A DNA stretch of 64,000 nt from Pseudomonas psychrophila HA-4 (GTDB taxonomy: Bacteria > Pseudomonadota > Gammaproteobacteria > Pseudomonadales > Pseudomonadaceae). Made by a program: the position numbers and the translations under genes. Below, in pieces: positions 1 through 8,650 of the stretch. Every line of letters begins with the position of its first letter. Position 1 is the first letter of the stretch. Under the pieces are notes generated by a model that ran no database searches, was not told where the DNA came from, and saw only the letters and a list, made by a program, of their open reading frames with translations. The stretch is from NCBI RefSeq assembly GCF_000282975.1, contig NZ_ALJC01000075.1:248001-312000 (forward strand), given 5' to 3'.

Positions 1-2290
1 CTTGCAATTCGGGCGGCTGCCGCGTCACCCAAGGCTCGGCCAGTGCGCAATCCAACGGATCGAAACCCAATTCAAAGGCTTTGGCCAACGCCCGCAACAG
101 GCTTGACTGAGCACCACGACCATCGCCACGGGGAATTCGCAGCAACGCCAGCAAGGTGTCGATGCGTAGCCGCCCGGCCGGTGACTCACCAAAAATATGC
201 AGCCCATCGCGGATTTGCGACTCTTTTAAATCGCACAAGTAGGTGTCCAGACGCGGCAACCAAATCGCCGCATCGGCGTCGCTGTCGAGGTGTTCGTCCA
301 GTTGCAGCTCACGATCGATGTGGGTGTCACGCACCAACTTCAGAATGTCGCGCTGCAACTCTCGGGCGCGGCGAGGGTCGAGCAATTGCGCTTCGTAATA
401 CTCGTCGGCCAGCAGTTCAAGATCGCGCAGCGGGCCGTAGGTTTCAGCCCGGGTCAACGGCGGCATCAAGTGGTCGATGATCACGGCCTGAGTGCGGCGC
501 TTGGCCTGCGCACCCTCGCCCGGGTCGTTGACGATAAACGGGTACACATTCGGCATGGGGCCGAGAATCGCGTCGGGCCAACACTGCTCCGACAATCCGA
601 CGCCTTTACCCGGCAGCCACTCCAGGTTGCCGTGTTTACCAACGTGCACCACGGCGTGGGCGCCGTAGGTGTGGCGCAGCCAGAAGTAAAACGCCAAGTA
701 CGCGTGTGGCGGCACCAGGTCCGGGTCGTGATAGACCGCGCTAGCGTCCACCTGATAACCACGTGCTGGCTGAATGCCAACAAAGGTCAAACCAAAACGC
801 AGCCCGGCGACCATCAGACGGCCGCTGCGAAACATCGGGTCTTCTTGCGGCGCGCCCCAGCGCTCATTGACCGCGTGCTGATTGGCCTCGGGCAACTGGC
901 TGAACATCGCCCAATACTCGTCCAGCCCCATGCTCTGATGGCATGGGCGCAGGTCAAGGCTGTCGAGGTCGTTACTGACGCCACCCAACAAAGCCTGAAT
1001 TAATGCGGTGCCAGACGCTGGCAACTCAGCGTCCAGCGGATAACCCTGCTTCTGCAAGGCCCGCAGGATATTCAGCGCAGCGGCTGGCGTATCGAGCCCC
1101 ACGCCATTACCGATGCGACCATCACGGGTCGGGTAGTTGGCCAGAATCAGGGCGATGCGCTTTTGCGAGTTCGCCACGCAGGCCAGTTCAACCCAGCGCC
1201 GCGCCAGTTCGGCGACAAAGTCCATACGTTCAGGCTGGGCGCGATAGCACACCACATCCGACTGGCTGCGCTCACTGCGCCAGGCCAGGTCTTTAAAGCT
1301 GATGGGACGGCTGATGATTCGCCCGTCCAGTTCGGGCAAGGCAATGTGCATCGCCAGATCACGCGGGCCAAGGCCTTGCTCACTGTCGCGCCAGCCGGGT
1401 TCGTTGTCTTGGGCACAAATCGCCTGAATCACCGGGATATTGCGCCGGAACGGGCGCAAGTGCGGCGCTTCGGGACTGGACTGGGCAAAACCGGTGGTAT
1501 TGAGAATGACCCCGGCCTCGACCTCATCGAGCAGGTCTTGAACCACCGTCAGGCAGCCCGGCTCTTTAAGGCTGGCGACTGCAATCGGCAAAGGATTAAG
1601 CCCAGCCGCCTGCAAACGCTGACAAAACACATCGACAAACGCGGTATTGGCCGCTTGCAAGTGCGAGCGATAAAACAGTAGCGCCGCCACCGGCTGCCCG
1701 GCGCACCAGTCGGCCTGCCAGTGCTTGAGTTCGGGGCTGGCGTGCTGTGGGTGGTAGATCGCAGTGCGCGGCAAGGTCTGCGGCTCATCCCATGCGTAAT
1801 CGCGGCCTAGGCATTGGCTGGCCAAGCAGCGATAGAGTTGCAGGGCGTTATGCCGCCCACCTTGGCGCAAAAAGTGCCACAGGCGCTCAGCCTGCTCGGC
1901 GGGCACAGTGCTCAAGGCGCTCAGTTCCGGGTCAGGGCGGTCATCGCCTGGTACCAGAATCAACGTGACGCCGCGCTCGGCCAACTGCATCAGGCGCTCA
2001 ATGCCGTAGCGCCAATAACCAATCCCGCCGTGTAAGGACAGCAGAATTACTGTGGCGTGTTGCAGCACTTGGTCGACGTACAGATCGACCGAGCCATGGT
2101 TTTGCACCTGCATCGGGTTTGCTAGACGCAGGCTTGGATAATCTTCAGGCAACTGCTGCGCGGCGTCCGCGAGCAGTGCCAAGCTTGAATCACCGCTGCA
2201 CAGGATCACCAGCTCGGCGGGGGTTTGGCCTAAGTCGGCAATGTTGTCGTCCGATACAAAGCCACCGGGCTGGGTCCTGAGCAAATGCAT
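1..2290 (-). CDS. cobN: CobN, large subunit of aerobic cobaltochelatase (3' end beyond window)
   Basis: CobN is the large subunit of the ATP-dependent CobNST chelatase, which inserts cobalt into hydrogenobyrinate a,c-diamide in the aerobic B12 pathway in the cytoplasm. Translating the minus strand from ATG at 2290 gives an open frame of about 763 codons running off the left edge; full-length family members are about 1250 residues, so the C-terminal third is missing from the window. It begins MHLLRTQPGGF, as Pseudomonas CobN proteins do, and around residues 547-560 carries the family hallmark HVGKHGNLEWLPGKG. The ATG lies only 3 bases after the cobW stop codon, so it is almost certainly co-transcribed and translationally coupled with cobW and under the same cobalamin riboswitch. 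I saw no frameshift in the visible part. Confidence 0.95.
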   Translation of the reverse strand, partial: MHLLRTQPGGFVSDDNIADLGQTPAELVILCSGDSSLALLADAAQQLPEDYPSLRLANPMQVQNHGSVDLYVDQVLQHATVILLSLHGGIGYWRYGIERLMQLAERGVTLILVPGDDRPDPELSALSTVPAEQAERLWHFLRQGGRHNALQLYRCLASQCLGRDYAWDEPQTLPRTAIYHPQHASPELKHWQADWCAGQPVAALLFYRSHLQAANTAFVDVFCQRLQAAGLNPLPIAVASLKEPGCLTVVQDLLDEVEAGVILNTTGFAQSSPEAPHLRPFRRNIPVIQAICAQDNEPGWRDSEQGLGPRDLAMHIALPELDGRIISRPISFKDLAWRSERSQSDVVCYRAQPERMDFVAELARRWVELACVANSQKRIALILANYPTRDGRIGNGVGLDTPAAALNILRALQKQGYPLDAELPASGTALIQALLGGVSNDLDSLDLRPCHQSMGLDEYWAMFSQLPEANQHAVNERWGAPQEDPMFRSGRLMVAGLRFGLTFVGIQPARGYQVDASAVYHDPDLVPPHAYLAFYFWLRHTYGAHAVVHVGKHGNLEWLPGKGVGLSEQCWPDAILGPMPNVYPFIVNDPGEGAQAKRRTQAVIIDHLMPPLTRAETYGPLRDLELLADEYYEAQLLDPRRARELQRDILKLVRDTHIDRELQLDEHLDSDADAAIWLPRLDTYLCDLKESQIRDGLHIFGESPAGRLRIDTLLALLRIPRGDGRGAQSSLLRALAKAFELGFDPLDCALAEPWVTRQPPELQ

Positions 2291-2293
2291 GGT

Positions 2294-3364
2294 TTAAACG
2301 CTCAACGCTGCACGCAGGGTGGACTCAAGCAGTACGGCGTCCAGGTCCTGGCCGATCAGTACCAATTTGGTGGTGCGGGCTTCGTCATGGCCCCAGGCGC
2401 GGTCGAAGTGCTTGTCAAAACGCGTACCCACGCCCTGAATCAGCAAGCGCATCGGTTTGCCAGGAATGGCCGCAAAGCCTTTAACCCGCAAGATGTCGTG
2501 CTTGACGACCAACTGCGTCAAGGCGTCCAGCAGCACGCGCTCTTCTGCTTGTGGCAGTTCAATAGAGATGGAGTCGAAGGCATCGTGGTCGTGATCGTCG
2601 TGGTCATCATCGCCATCGTGGTGATGGTCGTGGTGGCTGTGACGGCTATCAATATGGTCTTCGGAACCGGCGCCCAGACCCAGCAAGATGTCCAGTGGCA
2701 GACGGCCGCTGCTGGCTTCGATGATTTTCACCGCAGGTGGCAGTTCTTCAGCCACTTCAGCACGGACCTTGGCCAGATCTTCAGGGTCGATCAGGTCAGC
2801 TTTGTTGAGGATCACCAAGTCAGCGCTGGCCAGTTGGTCGGCAAACAACTCGTGCAACGGCGACTCGTGGTCCAGGTTAGGGTCGAGTTTGCGCTGGGCA
2901 TCCACCTGATCTGGGAAGGCGGCAAAGGTGCCGCGCGCAACGGCCGGGCTGTCGACCACGGTGATGACGGCGTCAACGGTGCAGGCGCTGCGAATTTCTG
3001 GCCACTGGAACGCTTGAACAAGCGGCTTTGGCAGCGCCAGACCCGAGGTTTCAATCAGGATGTGGTCGATGTCACCACGACGGGCAACCAGTTCGCGCAT
3101 CACCGGGAAGAATTCTTCTTGCACCGTGCAGCACAGACAGCCGTTGGCCAGCTCATAGACGCGGCCGTTGGCTTCTTCTTCTGTGCAGCCGATAGAGCAT
3201 TGTTTGAGGATTTCGCCGTCGATACCCAACTCGCCGAATTCGTTCACGATAACCGCAATGCGGCGACCTTGAGCGTTGTCCAGCATGTGACGGAGCAAGG
3301 TGGTTTTGCCCGAACCGAGAAAGCCGGTAACGATAGTGACGGGAGTTTTGGCCAGTGTTTTCAT
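2294..3364 (-). CDS. cobW: CobW, G3E-family GTPase metallochaperone of cobalamin synthesis
   Basis: CobW is a cytosolic G3E P-loop GTPase thought to deliver cobalt to the CobNST chelatase. The 356-residue product has a Walker A GFLGSGKTT at 14-22, the metal-binding CLCC motif at 76-79, NKAD at 187-190 for guanine recognition, and a striking His/Asp-rich stretch at 237-260 that probably binds metal. The frame is open further upstream (to 3436), but the family N-terminus MKTLAKTPVTIVTGF starts at 3364 and has AAAGGG just upstream, so I place the start there; the upstream residues belong to the riboswitch leader. cobN follows 3 bases after its stop. The cobalamin riboswitch upstream indicates repression when B12 is plentiful. 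Confidence 0.93.
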   Translation of the reverse strand: MKTLAKTPVTIVTGFLGSGKTTLLRHMLDNAQGRRIAVIVNEFGELGIDGEILKQCSIGCTEEEANGRVYELANGCLCCTVQEEFFPVMRELVARRGDIDHILIETSGLALPKPLVQAFQWPEIRSACTVDAVITVVDSPAVARGTFAAFPDQVDAQRKLDPNLDHESPLHELFADQLASADLVILNKADLIDPEDLAKVRAEVAEELPPAVKIIEASSGRLPLDILLGLGAGSEDHIDSRHSHHDHHHDGDDDHDDHDHDAFDSISIELPQAEERVLLDALTQLVVKHDILRVKGFAAIPGKPMRLLIQGVGTRFDKHFDRAWGHDEARTTKLVLIGQDLDAVLLESTLRAALSV

Positions 3365-3470
3365 CGGATGCCCTTTGGTAAAGCGGCGGGCATACGGGAC
3401 GACGACCGCCTCATAAGAGCGGTAAACATTCGCCACCGGATCACCCCGCCCGGTTGAAATAAGAATCTGA

Positions 3471-3650
3471 CACGAGGCAGGTCTCCTGGCTTACGGTTAG
3501 GGAGCTGCCATTGGCAGCTCCAAACCCTGCGCCTTCCCGCGTATCAAGCAGTGGCATAGCAGGGTAATTGACCGTTCACAGTTGCGGGGGCAGCCGCGGC
3601 ATACCGCGTTCCCGTCTTAGCTTCGCATTGCGAAGAACCTCGAACGTGCA
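3471..3650 (-). promoter_or_regulatory. Cobalamin (adenosylcobalamin) riboswitch upstream of cobW-cobN
   Basis: Read on the minus strand, this stretch shows the conserved blocks of the cobalamin riboswitch in order: a GGTTC/GGGAA-type 5' part, the core GCTGCCCCCGCAACTGT (about 3577-3593), a downstream GCCACTG segment, CGGGAAGG, and near the 3' end AAGCCAGGAGACCTGCC (about 3477-3493), which carries the B12-box. It ends about 110 bases before the cobW start, so its expression platform lies in the leader 3365-3470. Outer boundaries are approximate because I did not fold the whole element. Confidence 0.93.
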
Positions 3651-3731
3651 AGGCTACGCAGTGCTTTGTAACAGGTCAATGTTGGCGCTGTGCTGAGGCG
3701 TCTGAGCCCGGTGTGCCAACGACATCCCTTC

Positions 3732-3748
3732 GTTCAGCCGCCGTTCAG
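3732..3748 (+). promoter_or_regulatory. Tandem hexamer GTTCAG-N5-GTTCAG, response-regulator (PhoP-like) site
   Basis: Two identical GTTCAG hexamers at 3732-3737 and 3743-3748 are separated by 5 bases, giving the one-helical-turn direct repeat bound by OmpR-family regulators. As I recall, the PhoP box of Pseudomonas aeruginosa has this form. It lies 83 bases upstream of efeU. Binding and the identity of the regulator are inference. Confidence 0.45.
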
Positions 3749-3788
3749 CCAATGAAATCGATTCTTGTTTGGCAATACGTATCAATAT

Positions 3789-3817
3789 GTTACAAATTGG
3801 CACTACCAATTCGTAAC
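3789..3817. promoter_or_regulatory. 29-bp inverted repeat just before efeU (candidate operator)
   Basis: GTTACAAATTGG (3789-3800) and CCAATTCGTAAC (3806-3817) are inverted copies with one mismatch and a 5-base spacer. The element ends 14 bases before the efeU ATG, where no Shine-Dalgarno sequence is visible. It could be an operator or, in RNA, a hairpin that affects translation. Confidence 0.5.
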
Positions 3818-3831
3818 GCGGTGTTCTGTCC

Positions 3832-4674
3832 ATGCTGGTTCCATTTCTGATCATGCTGCGCGAAGGTATTGAAGCCGCGCTTATCGTCGGCATTATTGCC
3901 AGCTACCTTAAGCAAACCGGGCGTGGGCAGTGGATGCCTGCGGTCTGGATCGGGGTTTTCCTCGCTGCAGCCTTGTCATTGTTGGTCGGCGGCGGCTTGG
4001 AACTGATGAGCGCCGAATTCCCGCAAAAGCAGCAGGAACTGTTCGAAGGCATCGTCGGCCTGATCGCCGTTGGCATTCTCAGCTCCATGGTGTTTTGGAT
4101 GCGCAAGGTCGCCCGTTCGATCAAGCATTCTCTGCACACCTCTCTGGATCACGCCCTCGCCGGCTCCAAACATCAGGTCACCGCACTGATTGCCATGGTG
4201 TTTTTCGCAGTGGCTCGTGAAGGGTTGGAAACTGTCTTTTTCCTGCTCGCGGTGTTCCAGCAAAGCGAAGGCCCGGCCGCACCACTGGGCGCCCTGCTTG
4301 GGCTGATTCTGGCGATCTGCGTAGGCTTTGCTATTTATAGCGGCAGCATGCGCCTGAACTTGGGCCTGTTCTTCCGCTGGACCGGCCTGTTCATTCTGGT
4401 GGTCGCCGCCGGTATTTTGGCCAATTCGGTGCAAGCCCTGCATGAAGCCGGGGTGTGGAACCACCTGCAAGATGTGGTCTTCGACATTAGCGCCGCGCTG
4501 CCGATGGACGGCCCGCTGGGTTCGATCCTGGCCGGGATGTTCGGCTATCAAGACGAACCCACTGTCAGTGTGATCGGCGCCTATGTGCTTTATCTGGTGG
4601 TCACGCTGGTCATGTTCTTCCGTTCGCCGGCACCGCCCAAGGCCATCCAACCCTCTTCAGTGACAAACTCATAA
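3832..4674 (+). CDS. efeU: EfeU, FTR1-family iron permease
   Basis: Inner-membrane permease that brings iron into the cytoplasm, the transport subunit of the EfeUOB ferrous iron system. The 280-residue protein is largely hydrophobic with about seven membrane segments and has the two family iron-binding motifs, REGIEAALIVG near residue 11 and REGLETVFF near 130. Length is usual for the family. It is first in a run of four same-strand genes, with 8 bases to efeO. No clear ribosome-binding site precedes the ATG; an inverted repeat occupies that place. Unlike laboratory E. coli K-12, where this gene is frameshifted, it is intact here. Confidence 0.93.
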   Translation: MLVPFLIMLREGIEAALIVGIIASYLKQTGRGQWMPAVWIGVFLAAALSLLVGGGLELMSAEFPQKQQELFEGIVGLIAVGILSSMVFWMRKVARSIKHSLHTSLDHALAGSKHQVTALIAMVFFAVAREGLETVFFLLAVFQQSEGPAAPLGALLGLILAICVGFAIYSGSMRLNLGLFFRWTGLFILVVAAGILANSVQALHEAGVWNHLQDVVFDISAALPMDGPLGSILAGMFGYQDEPTVSVIGAYVLYLVVTLVMFFRSPAPPKAIQPSSVTNS

Positions 4675-4682
4675 GGTCCTGC

Positions 4683-5876
4683 ATGTCTAACCCTGCAAGC
4701 GGTACTCCCCCACGCGCGCTGCGCTGGGCAGTGGCCGGCTCGGTGATCGTAATGATCGCGGCCGGCGGGTTGTTCTACTACGCCTCGCAACTGGCTGCGG
4801 CCAAACGCAAGGTACACAGCAATGAAATTACCGTGACGATTCACCCTCACAGTTGCGAACCGAACGCGCTGACCGTGCCCGCCGGCCTCAACAGTTTCCG
4901 TATCGTTAATGCCTCGGAGCGCGCCGTCGAATGGGAAATCCTTGACGGCGTGCTGGTTATCGAAGAACGCGAGAACATTGCTCCCGGCCTCAGTCAGGTG
5001 ATCAACGCTAACCTTGCTCCCGGTGATTACGCCATTACCTGCGGCCTGCTCAGCAACCCGCGCGGCACCCTGCATGTAACACCGACTGCTGAATCGGAAG
5101 CCAGCGCCAAGGCGCGCCCATCAATGGTGGCGTTCATCGGCCCCTTGTCGGAGTTCCGGGTGTACTTGAGCAGCCAGGGCAACGCGCTGATCCAAGCCGT
5201 TGACGCATTGTCGCAAGCGATTGCCAGCGGCGACGTGCAGCAGGCGCAGGCTCAATATGTACCCGCACGCGAGGCGTATCAGCGCCTGGCCCCGGCCGCG
5301 CAACGCCTGGCTGAACTGGACAACGCGATCAACGCCCGTGCCGACTACTTCGAAAAACGCGAACAGGACCCGGGTTTCAGCGGTTTCCACCGCCTGGAAT
5401 ACGGTCTGTTTGAGCAACGCAGCACCCAAGGCCTGGCGCCGATTGCCGAGCAATTACAAGCCAATGCGGTACTGCTCAAGCAACAGTTGCTGGCGCAATC
5501 CCTGCCGCCCGAGCAGTTGGTCAATACTGTTTCGCGCACCCTGCACAACCTGGCGGACACCCATGCCGCCAGCGGCGAAGAAGAACGCTACAGCCACATC
5601 GACCTGAACGGTTTCGCCGCCAACCTTGAAACCACGCGCAAGGTGGTCGATCTGTTGCGCCCGTTATTGGCTAAAAACAATGCCGACATCCTCGGCAAAA
5701 TTGATGCCGCCAGTTCCGCTCTAGACGCCGAACTCAGCAGCCTGAAAACCGAAAAAGGCTACCTCACGTACGACACGGTGAGTGCAGCCCAGCGTCAAGA
5801 AATCAGTCACAAGGCCAAGGCTCTGGCCGATGCACTCGATGGAATCGACCCAGCCCTCGGCCTTTCCGGCCTGTAA
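4683..5876 (+). CDS. efeO: EfeO, periplasmic cupredoxin-M75 iron-binding protein
   Basis: Periplasmic partner of EfeU that binds iron and is proposed to pass it to the permease. The 397-residue protein has an N-terminal membrane-spanning signal at about 15-35, a cupredoxin-like domain at about 45-135 (Cys57 and Cys120 visible) and a C-terminal M75 peptidase-like helical domain with its HxxE metal motif as His236-Arg-Leu-Glu239 in [10 protein letters not shown]. It sits 8 bases after efeU and 17 before efeB. The M75 fold in this family is not known to act as a protease. Confidence 0.92.
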   Translation: MSNPASGTPPRALRWAVAGSVIVMIAAGGLFYYASQLAAAKRKVHSNEITVTIHPHSCEPNALTVPAGLNSFRIVNASERAVEWEILDGVLVIEERENIAPGLSQVINANLAPGDYAITCGLLSNPRGTLHVTPTAESEASAKARPSMVAFIGPLSEFRVYLSSQGNALIQAVDALSQAIASGDVQQAQAQYVPAREAYQRLAPAAQRLAELDNAINARADYFEKREQDPGFSGFHRLEYGLFEQRSTQGLAPIAEQLQANAVLLKQQLLAQSLPPEQLVNTVSRTLHNLADTHAASGEEERYSHIDLNGFAANLETTRKVVDLLRPLLAKNNADILGKIDAASSALDAELSSLKTEKGYLTYDTVSAAQRQEISHKAKALADALDGIDPALGLSGL

Positions 5877-5893
5877 TTGCAGACGAGACGATC

Positions 5894-7213
5894 ATGAGCG
5901 ATTCAGACAACAGCCCTAGCGAATTCAATCTGCAACGCCGCCGCGTGCTCCTCGGTATGGGGGTGGCGGGTGCCGCACTGGCTGGCAGCGCCCTGAGTTG
6001 CCCAGCCATGGCTGCCAGCGGCAGCGCTAACGCGCAAGTCACCCAAGCGCCCAGCAGCGACAAGACCCAGGACCATCACCCGTTTCACGGCCAACACCAA
6101 AACGGCATTGTGACCCCGCGCCCCGCTGCCGGCATGCTTGTTTCCTTTGATGTGCTGGCCAGTGATCGCCAAGAGCTGGAGCGCCTCTTTCGTACCCTCA
6201 ATGAGCGCATCGTGTTTTTGACCAAAGGCGGCCCGGTGCCCCAGGTTGACCCCAAGTTACCGCCAACTGACTCAGGCATTCTCGGTCCGGTAGTGACCCC
6301 GGACAACCTGACGGTGACGGTGTCGGTCGGCGAGTCGCTGTTCGATGAGCGCTTCGGCTTGAGCAGCGTCAAGCCCAAGCGTCTAAGCCGCATGCAGGGG
6401 TTTCCCAACGATGCGCTGGAACCCGCGTTCTGCCACGGCGATTTGAGCCTGCAGTTTTGCGCCAACACCGCCGACACCAACATTCACGCCCTGCGTGACA
6501 TCGTGAAGAACCTGCCGGACCTGCTGCTGGTGCGTTGGAAGCAAGAAGGCACAGTGCCGCCGCAGGCACCCACGAAGCCGGGCGTACCGCCGCAGAGCGC
6601 GCGTAACTTTTTGGGCTTTCGTGACGGCTCGGCCAACCCGGACTCTACTAACAACACTCAGATGAACGCCATTGTCTGGGTCCAGCCGAACAGCGACGAG
6701 CCGCAGTGGGCGGTGGATGGCAGCTATCAAGCAGTACGCATCATTCGCAATTTCGTTGAACGCTGGGACCGCACCCCGCTGCAAGAGCAGCAAAGCATCT
6801 TCGGCCGTAGCAAGGCCAGTGGCGCGCCGATGGATGGCCAGCACGAGACCGATGTACCGGATTACAGCAAAGACCCCGAAGGCAAAGTCACAAAGCTGGA
6901 CGCGCACATCCGCCTGGCTAACCCACGCACCGCACAAACCAGCAACAGCTTGATTTTGCGTCGCCCGTTCAACTACTCCAACGGGGTTAACAAGAACGGA
7001 CAACTGGACATGGGTTTGCTGTTCATCTGCTACCAGCGCGATCTGAACCAAGGTTTTATCGCGGTACAGACCCGACTGAACGGTGAACCCCTAGAGGAAT
7101 ACCTCAAGCCGATTGGCGGCGGTTACTTCTTCACCCTGCCGGGCGTGCGCAACGATCAGGATTTCATTGGGCGCTCGCTGCTCAATGCCGCTTCACCGCT
7201 CACCCGCACTTGA
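5894..7213 (+). CDS. efeB: EfeB, Tat-exported dye-decolourising (DyP-type) haem peroxidase
   Basis: Periplasmic haem peroxidase of the Efe system, proposed to oxidise ferrous iron or to act on haem. The 439-residue product starts with a twin-arginine signal (RRRVLLGMG near 15-23, then an alanine-rich hydrophobic stretch), so it should be exported folded. The DyP signature GFRDG is at 241-245 with the catalytic Asp244, and His338 in [10 protein letters not shown] is the probable proximal haem ligand. Length fits EfeB. The stop is 43 bases before the second M75 protein gene. Confidence 0.93.
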   Translation: MSDSDNSPSEFNLQRRRVLLGMGVAGAALAGSALSCPAMAASGSANAQVTQAPSSDKTQDHHPFHGQHQNGIVTPRPAAGMLVSFDVLASDRQELERLFRTLNERIVFLTKGGPVPQVDPKLPPTDSGILGPVVTPDNLTVTVSVGESLFDERFGLSSVKPKRLSRMQGFPNDALEPAFCHGDLSLQFCANTADTNIHALRDIVKNLPDLLLVRWKQEGTVPPQAPTKPGVPPQSARNFLGFRDGSANPDSTNNTQMNAIVWVQPNSDEPQWAVDGSYQAVRIIRNFVERWDRTPLQEQQSIFGRSKASGAPMDGQHETDVPDYSKDPEGKVTKLDAHIRLANPRTAQTSNSLILRRPFNYSNGVNKNGQLDMGLLFICYQRDLNQGFIAVQTRLNGEPLEEYLKPIGGGYFFTLPGVRNDQDFIGRSLLNAASPLTRT

Positions 7214-7256
7214 TCTCACCCCCAACCTAAACCTAAAACACACCGGATACAGCCCC

Positions 7257-8081
7257 ATGAAGAAGACGCCGCTCGCACTGCTCATCGCTCTAGGTTTGCT
7301 GCACACCCCGCTCTCGGTATTCGCGGCGACTGCCCCCCTGGATCTGGTGCAACCTATTTCTGACTACAAGATTTACGTCACCGAAGAAATCGACACCTTG
7401 GCGCAAGAAACCCAGAAATTCACCGACGCTATCAAAAAAGGCGACCTGGCCACTGCCAAGAAGCTCTATGCGCCGACCCGGGTGCACTACGAGTCGATTG
7501 AGCCGATTGCTGAACTCTTCAGTGACCTTGATGCCTCCATCGACTCCCGCGTTGATGACCACGAAAAAGGCGTGACGGCTGAAGACTTCACCGGCTTTCA
7601 CCGCATTGAATACACCCTGTTCTCCGAGAACAGCACCAAAGGCCTGGACGCACTGGCTGACAAGCTCAACGCTGATGTCAAAGACTTGCAAACCCGTGTT
7701 GCCGGTCTAACCTTCCCGCCCGAGAAGGTAGTAGGCGGTGCTGCCGCACTGATGGAAGAAGTTGCTGCGACCAAAATTTCCGGCGAAGAAGACCGCTACA
7801 GCCACACCGACCTGTATGACTTCCAGGGCAACGTAGACGGCGCGAAGAAAATTTTTGACCTGTTCCGCACGCAAATCGCTGAGAACGACAAAGCCTTTGT
7901 GGCCAAGGTCGACAAAAACTTCGCCACCGTTGACAAGATTCTGGCCAAGTACAAAACCAAAGATGGCGGTTACGAGACCTACGACAAGGTCAAAGATAAC
8001 GACCGTAAGGCACTGGTTGGCCCGGTTAATACCCTGGCCGAAGACTTGTCGACACTGCGCGGCAAGCTGGGTTTGAACTAA
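7257..8081 (+). CDS. efeM: EfeM-like short M75 periplasmic iron-binding protein
   Basis: A second EfeO-type protein without the cupredoxin domain, as described for Pseudomonas EfeM. The 274-residue product has a cleavable signal peptide (MKKTPLALLIALGLL... ending VFAA at 21-24) followed by an M75 domain with His115-Arg-Ile-Glu118 in GFHRIEYTLF, aligned with the same motif in EfeO. The frame is open from 7113, but the signal peptide shows that translation starts at 7257. It closes the efe cluster; 570 bases separate it from arnC. It probably binds iron in the periplasm alongside EfeO. Confidence 0.88.
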   Translation: MKKTPLALLIALGLLHTPLSVFAATAPLDLVQPISDYKIYVTEEIDTLAQETQKFTDAIKKGDLATAKKLYAPTRVHYESIEPIAELFSDLDASIDSRVDDHEKGVTAEDFTGFHRIEYTLFSENSTKGLDALADKLNADVKDLQTRVAGLTFPPEKVVGGAAALMEEVAATKISGEEDRYSHTDLYDFQGNVDGAKKIFDLFRTQIAENDKAFVAKVDKNFATVDKILAKYKTKDGGYETYDKVKDNDRKALVGPVNTLAEDLSTLRGKLGLN

Positions 8082-8109
8082 AAAAACGCTCGCCCGGCAA
8101 TGCTGTTCA

Positions 8110-8163
8110 CTTAAGCGTTACGCGCGGTCATGTTGATTTCGACAGGACCGGCGTTCGCTTAAG
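8110..8163. repeat. Imperfect inverted repeat downstream of the efe operon
   Basis: CTTAAGCG at 8110-8117 pairs with CGCTTAAG at 8156-8163; inside, ACGC pairs with GCGT and GGTC with GACC, giving a long interrupted stem. No T-run follows, so it may be a processing or REP-like element rather than a classical terminator for the efe genes. Confidence 0.5.
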
Positions 8164-8196
8164 GGATCAGAATTGCTGTATATCGCCAGAAACCGA

Positions 8197-8212
8197 TGTG
8201 ACGGGCATCACA
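8197..8212. promoter_or_regulatory. CRP/Vfr-type palindrome TGTGA-N6-TCACA
   Basis: The sequence TGTGACGGGCATCACA matches the core CRP consensus TGTGA-N6-TCACA in both half-sites. Vfr, the Pseudomonas CRP homologue, recognises similar sites. It lies about 450 bases upstream of arnC and 116 after the end of the efe genes. Function is inferred. Confidence 0.5.
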
Positions 8213-8273
8213 TATTTGCAGATTGGCGCAGAAATTTTATAACGTTAAAAAAATCTGCTTTTTGTTCGAGCAT

Positions 8274-8285
8274 TGACGTACGTCA
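8274..8285. promoter_or_regulatory. Perfect 12-bp palindrome TGACGTACGTCA
   Basis: An uninterrupted 12-base palindrome in the arn upstream region, within an AT-rich context. It could be a dimeric regulator site; I do not recognise the regulator. Confidence 0.3.
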
Positions 8286-8559
8286 CTGTTTAAATTAGCT
8301 AAATTGCTGTCAATATTCGCAATCGTAACGACCCCGCTATTCGTCACCAAACCCGCTGTTTAGGCACTATTCATTGCTTCCTGAATAGCACCTGTCTAGC
8401 TATAAGAAAAAACACACACTTGACCCAACTTTCATAGGTTTTTCACAATTGTGCGTTTAACGTATGCGTCAGCTCATGGGAGATCCCCAATAGTTTGCAA
8501 GAAAATCATGTAGATAACGTAGTTCGAAGACTTTACCTTCGTCAGTTTTAAGCTTTACT

Positions 8560-8597
8560 GCCTGTAGGCGTAGTCTCTCTAAAACGCCTAAACAGGC
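8560..8597 (+). promoter_or_regulatory. Leader hairpin upstream of arnC
   Basis: GCCTGT and GGCGT (8560-8571) pair with ACGCC and ACAGGC (8584-8597) with a small bulge and a 12-base pyrimidine-rich loop. There is no following T-run, so it is probably a structured 5' leader element rather than a terminator. Confidence 0.4.
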
Positions 8598-8650
8598 TGA
8601 CTTCTGAGACAAGTTATCTTGTGCCATTGAAACTGACTGGAACGAAAATT

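Larger units (their letters stand above)
8082..8650. other. Long regulatory gap between the efe and arn operons
   Basis: No gene is visible here, and nothing resembles the end of arnB, which usually precedes arnC. The gap holds a 54-base imperfect inverted repeat, a perfect CRP/Vfr half-site pair, a 12-bp palindrome, an AT-rich stretch around 8215-8470, and a leader hairpin at 8560-8597. It presumably carries the arn promoter; I could not assign -35/-10 boxes with confidence. Confidence 0.7.

Noticed and set aside
290..1003. Long plus-strand open frame of 237 codons opposite cobN
   Set aside because: It lies entirely antisense to the clear CobN reading frame, and its translation has no recognisable family features.
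2285..3457. 390-codon plus-strand frame opposite cobW
   Set aside because: It mirrors cobW codon for codon; the valine/isoleucine run is the antisense image of the His/Asp-rich CobW segment.
3976..4650. 224-codon minus-strand frame opposite efeU
   Set aside because: Antisense shadow of a well-conserved permease; no independent start signal or homology.
8082..8650. Possible degraded arnB upstream of arnC
   Set aside because: I looked for ArnB-like C-terminal segments in the frames leading into arnC and saw none; the region is AT-rich and full of stops.
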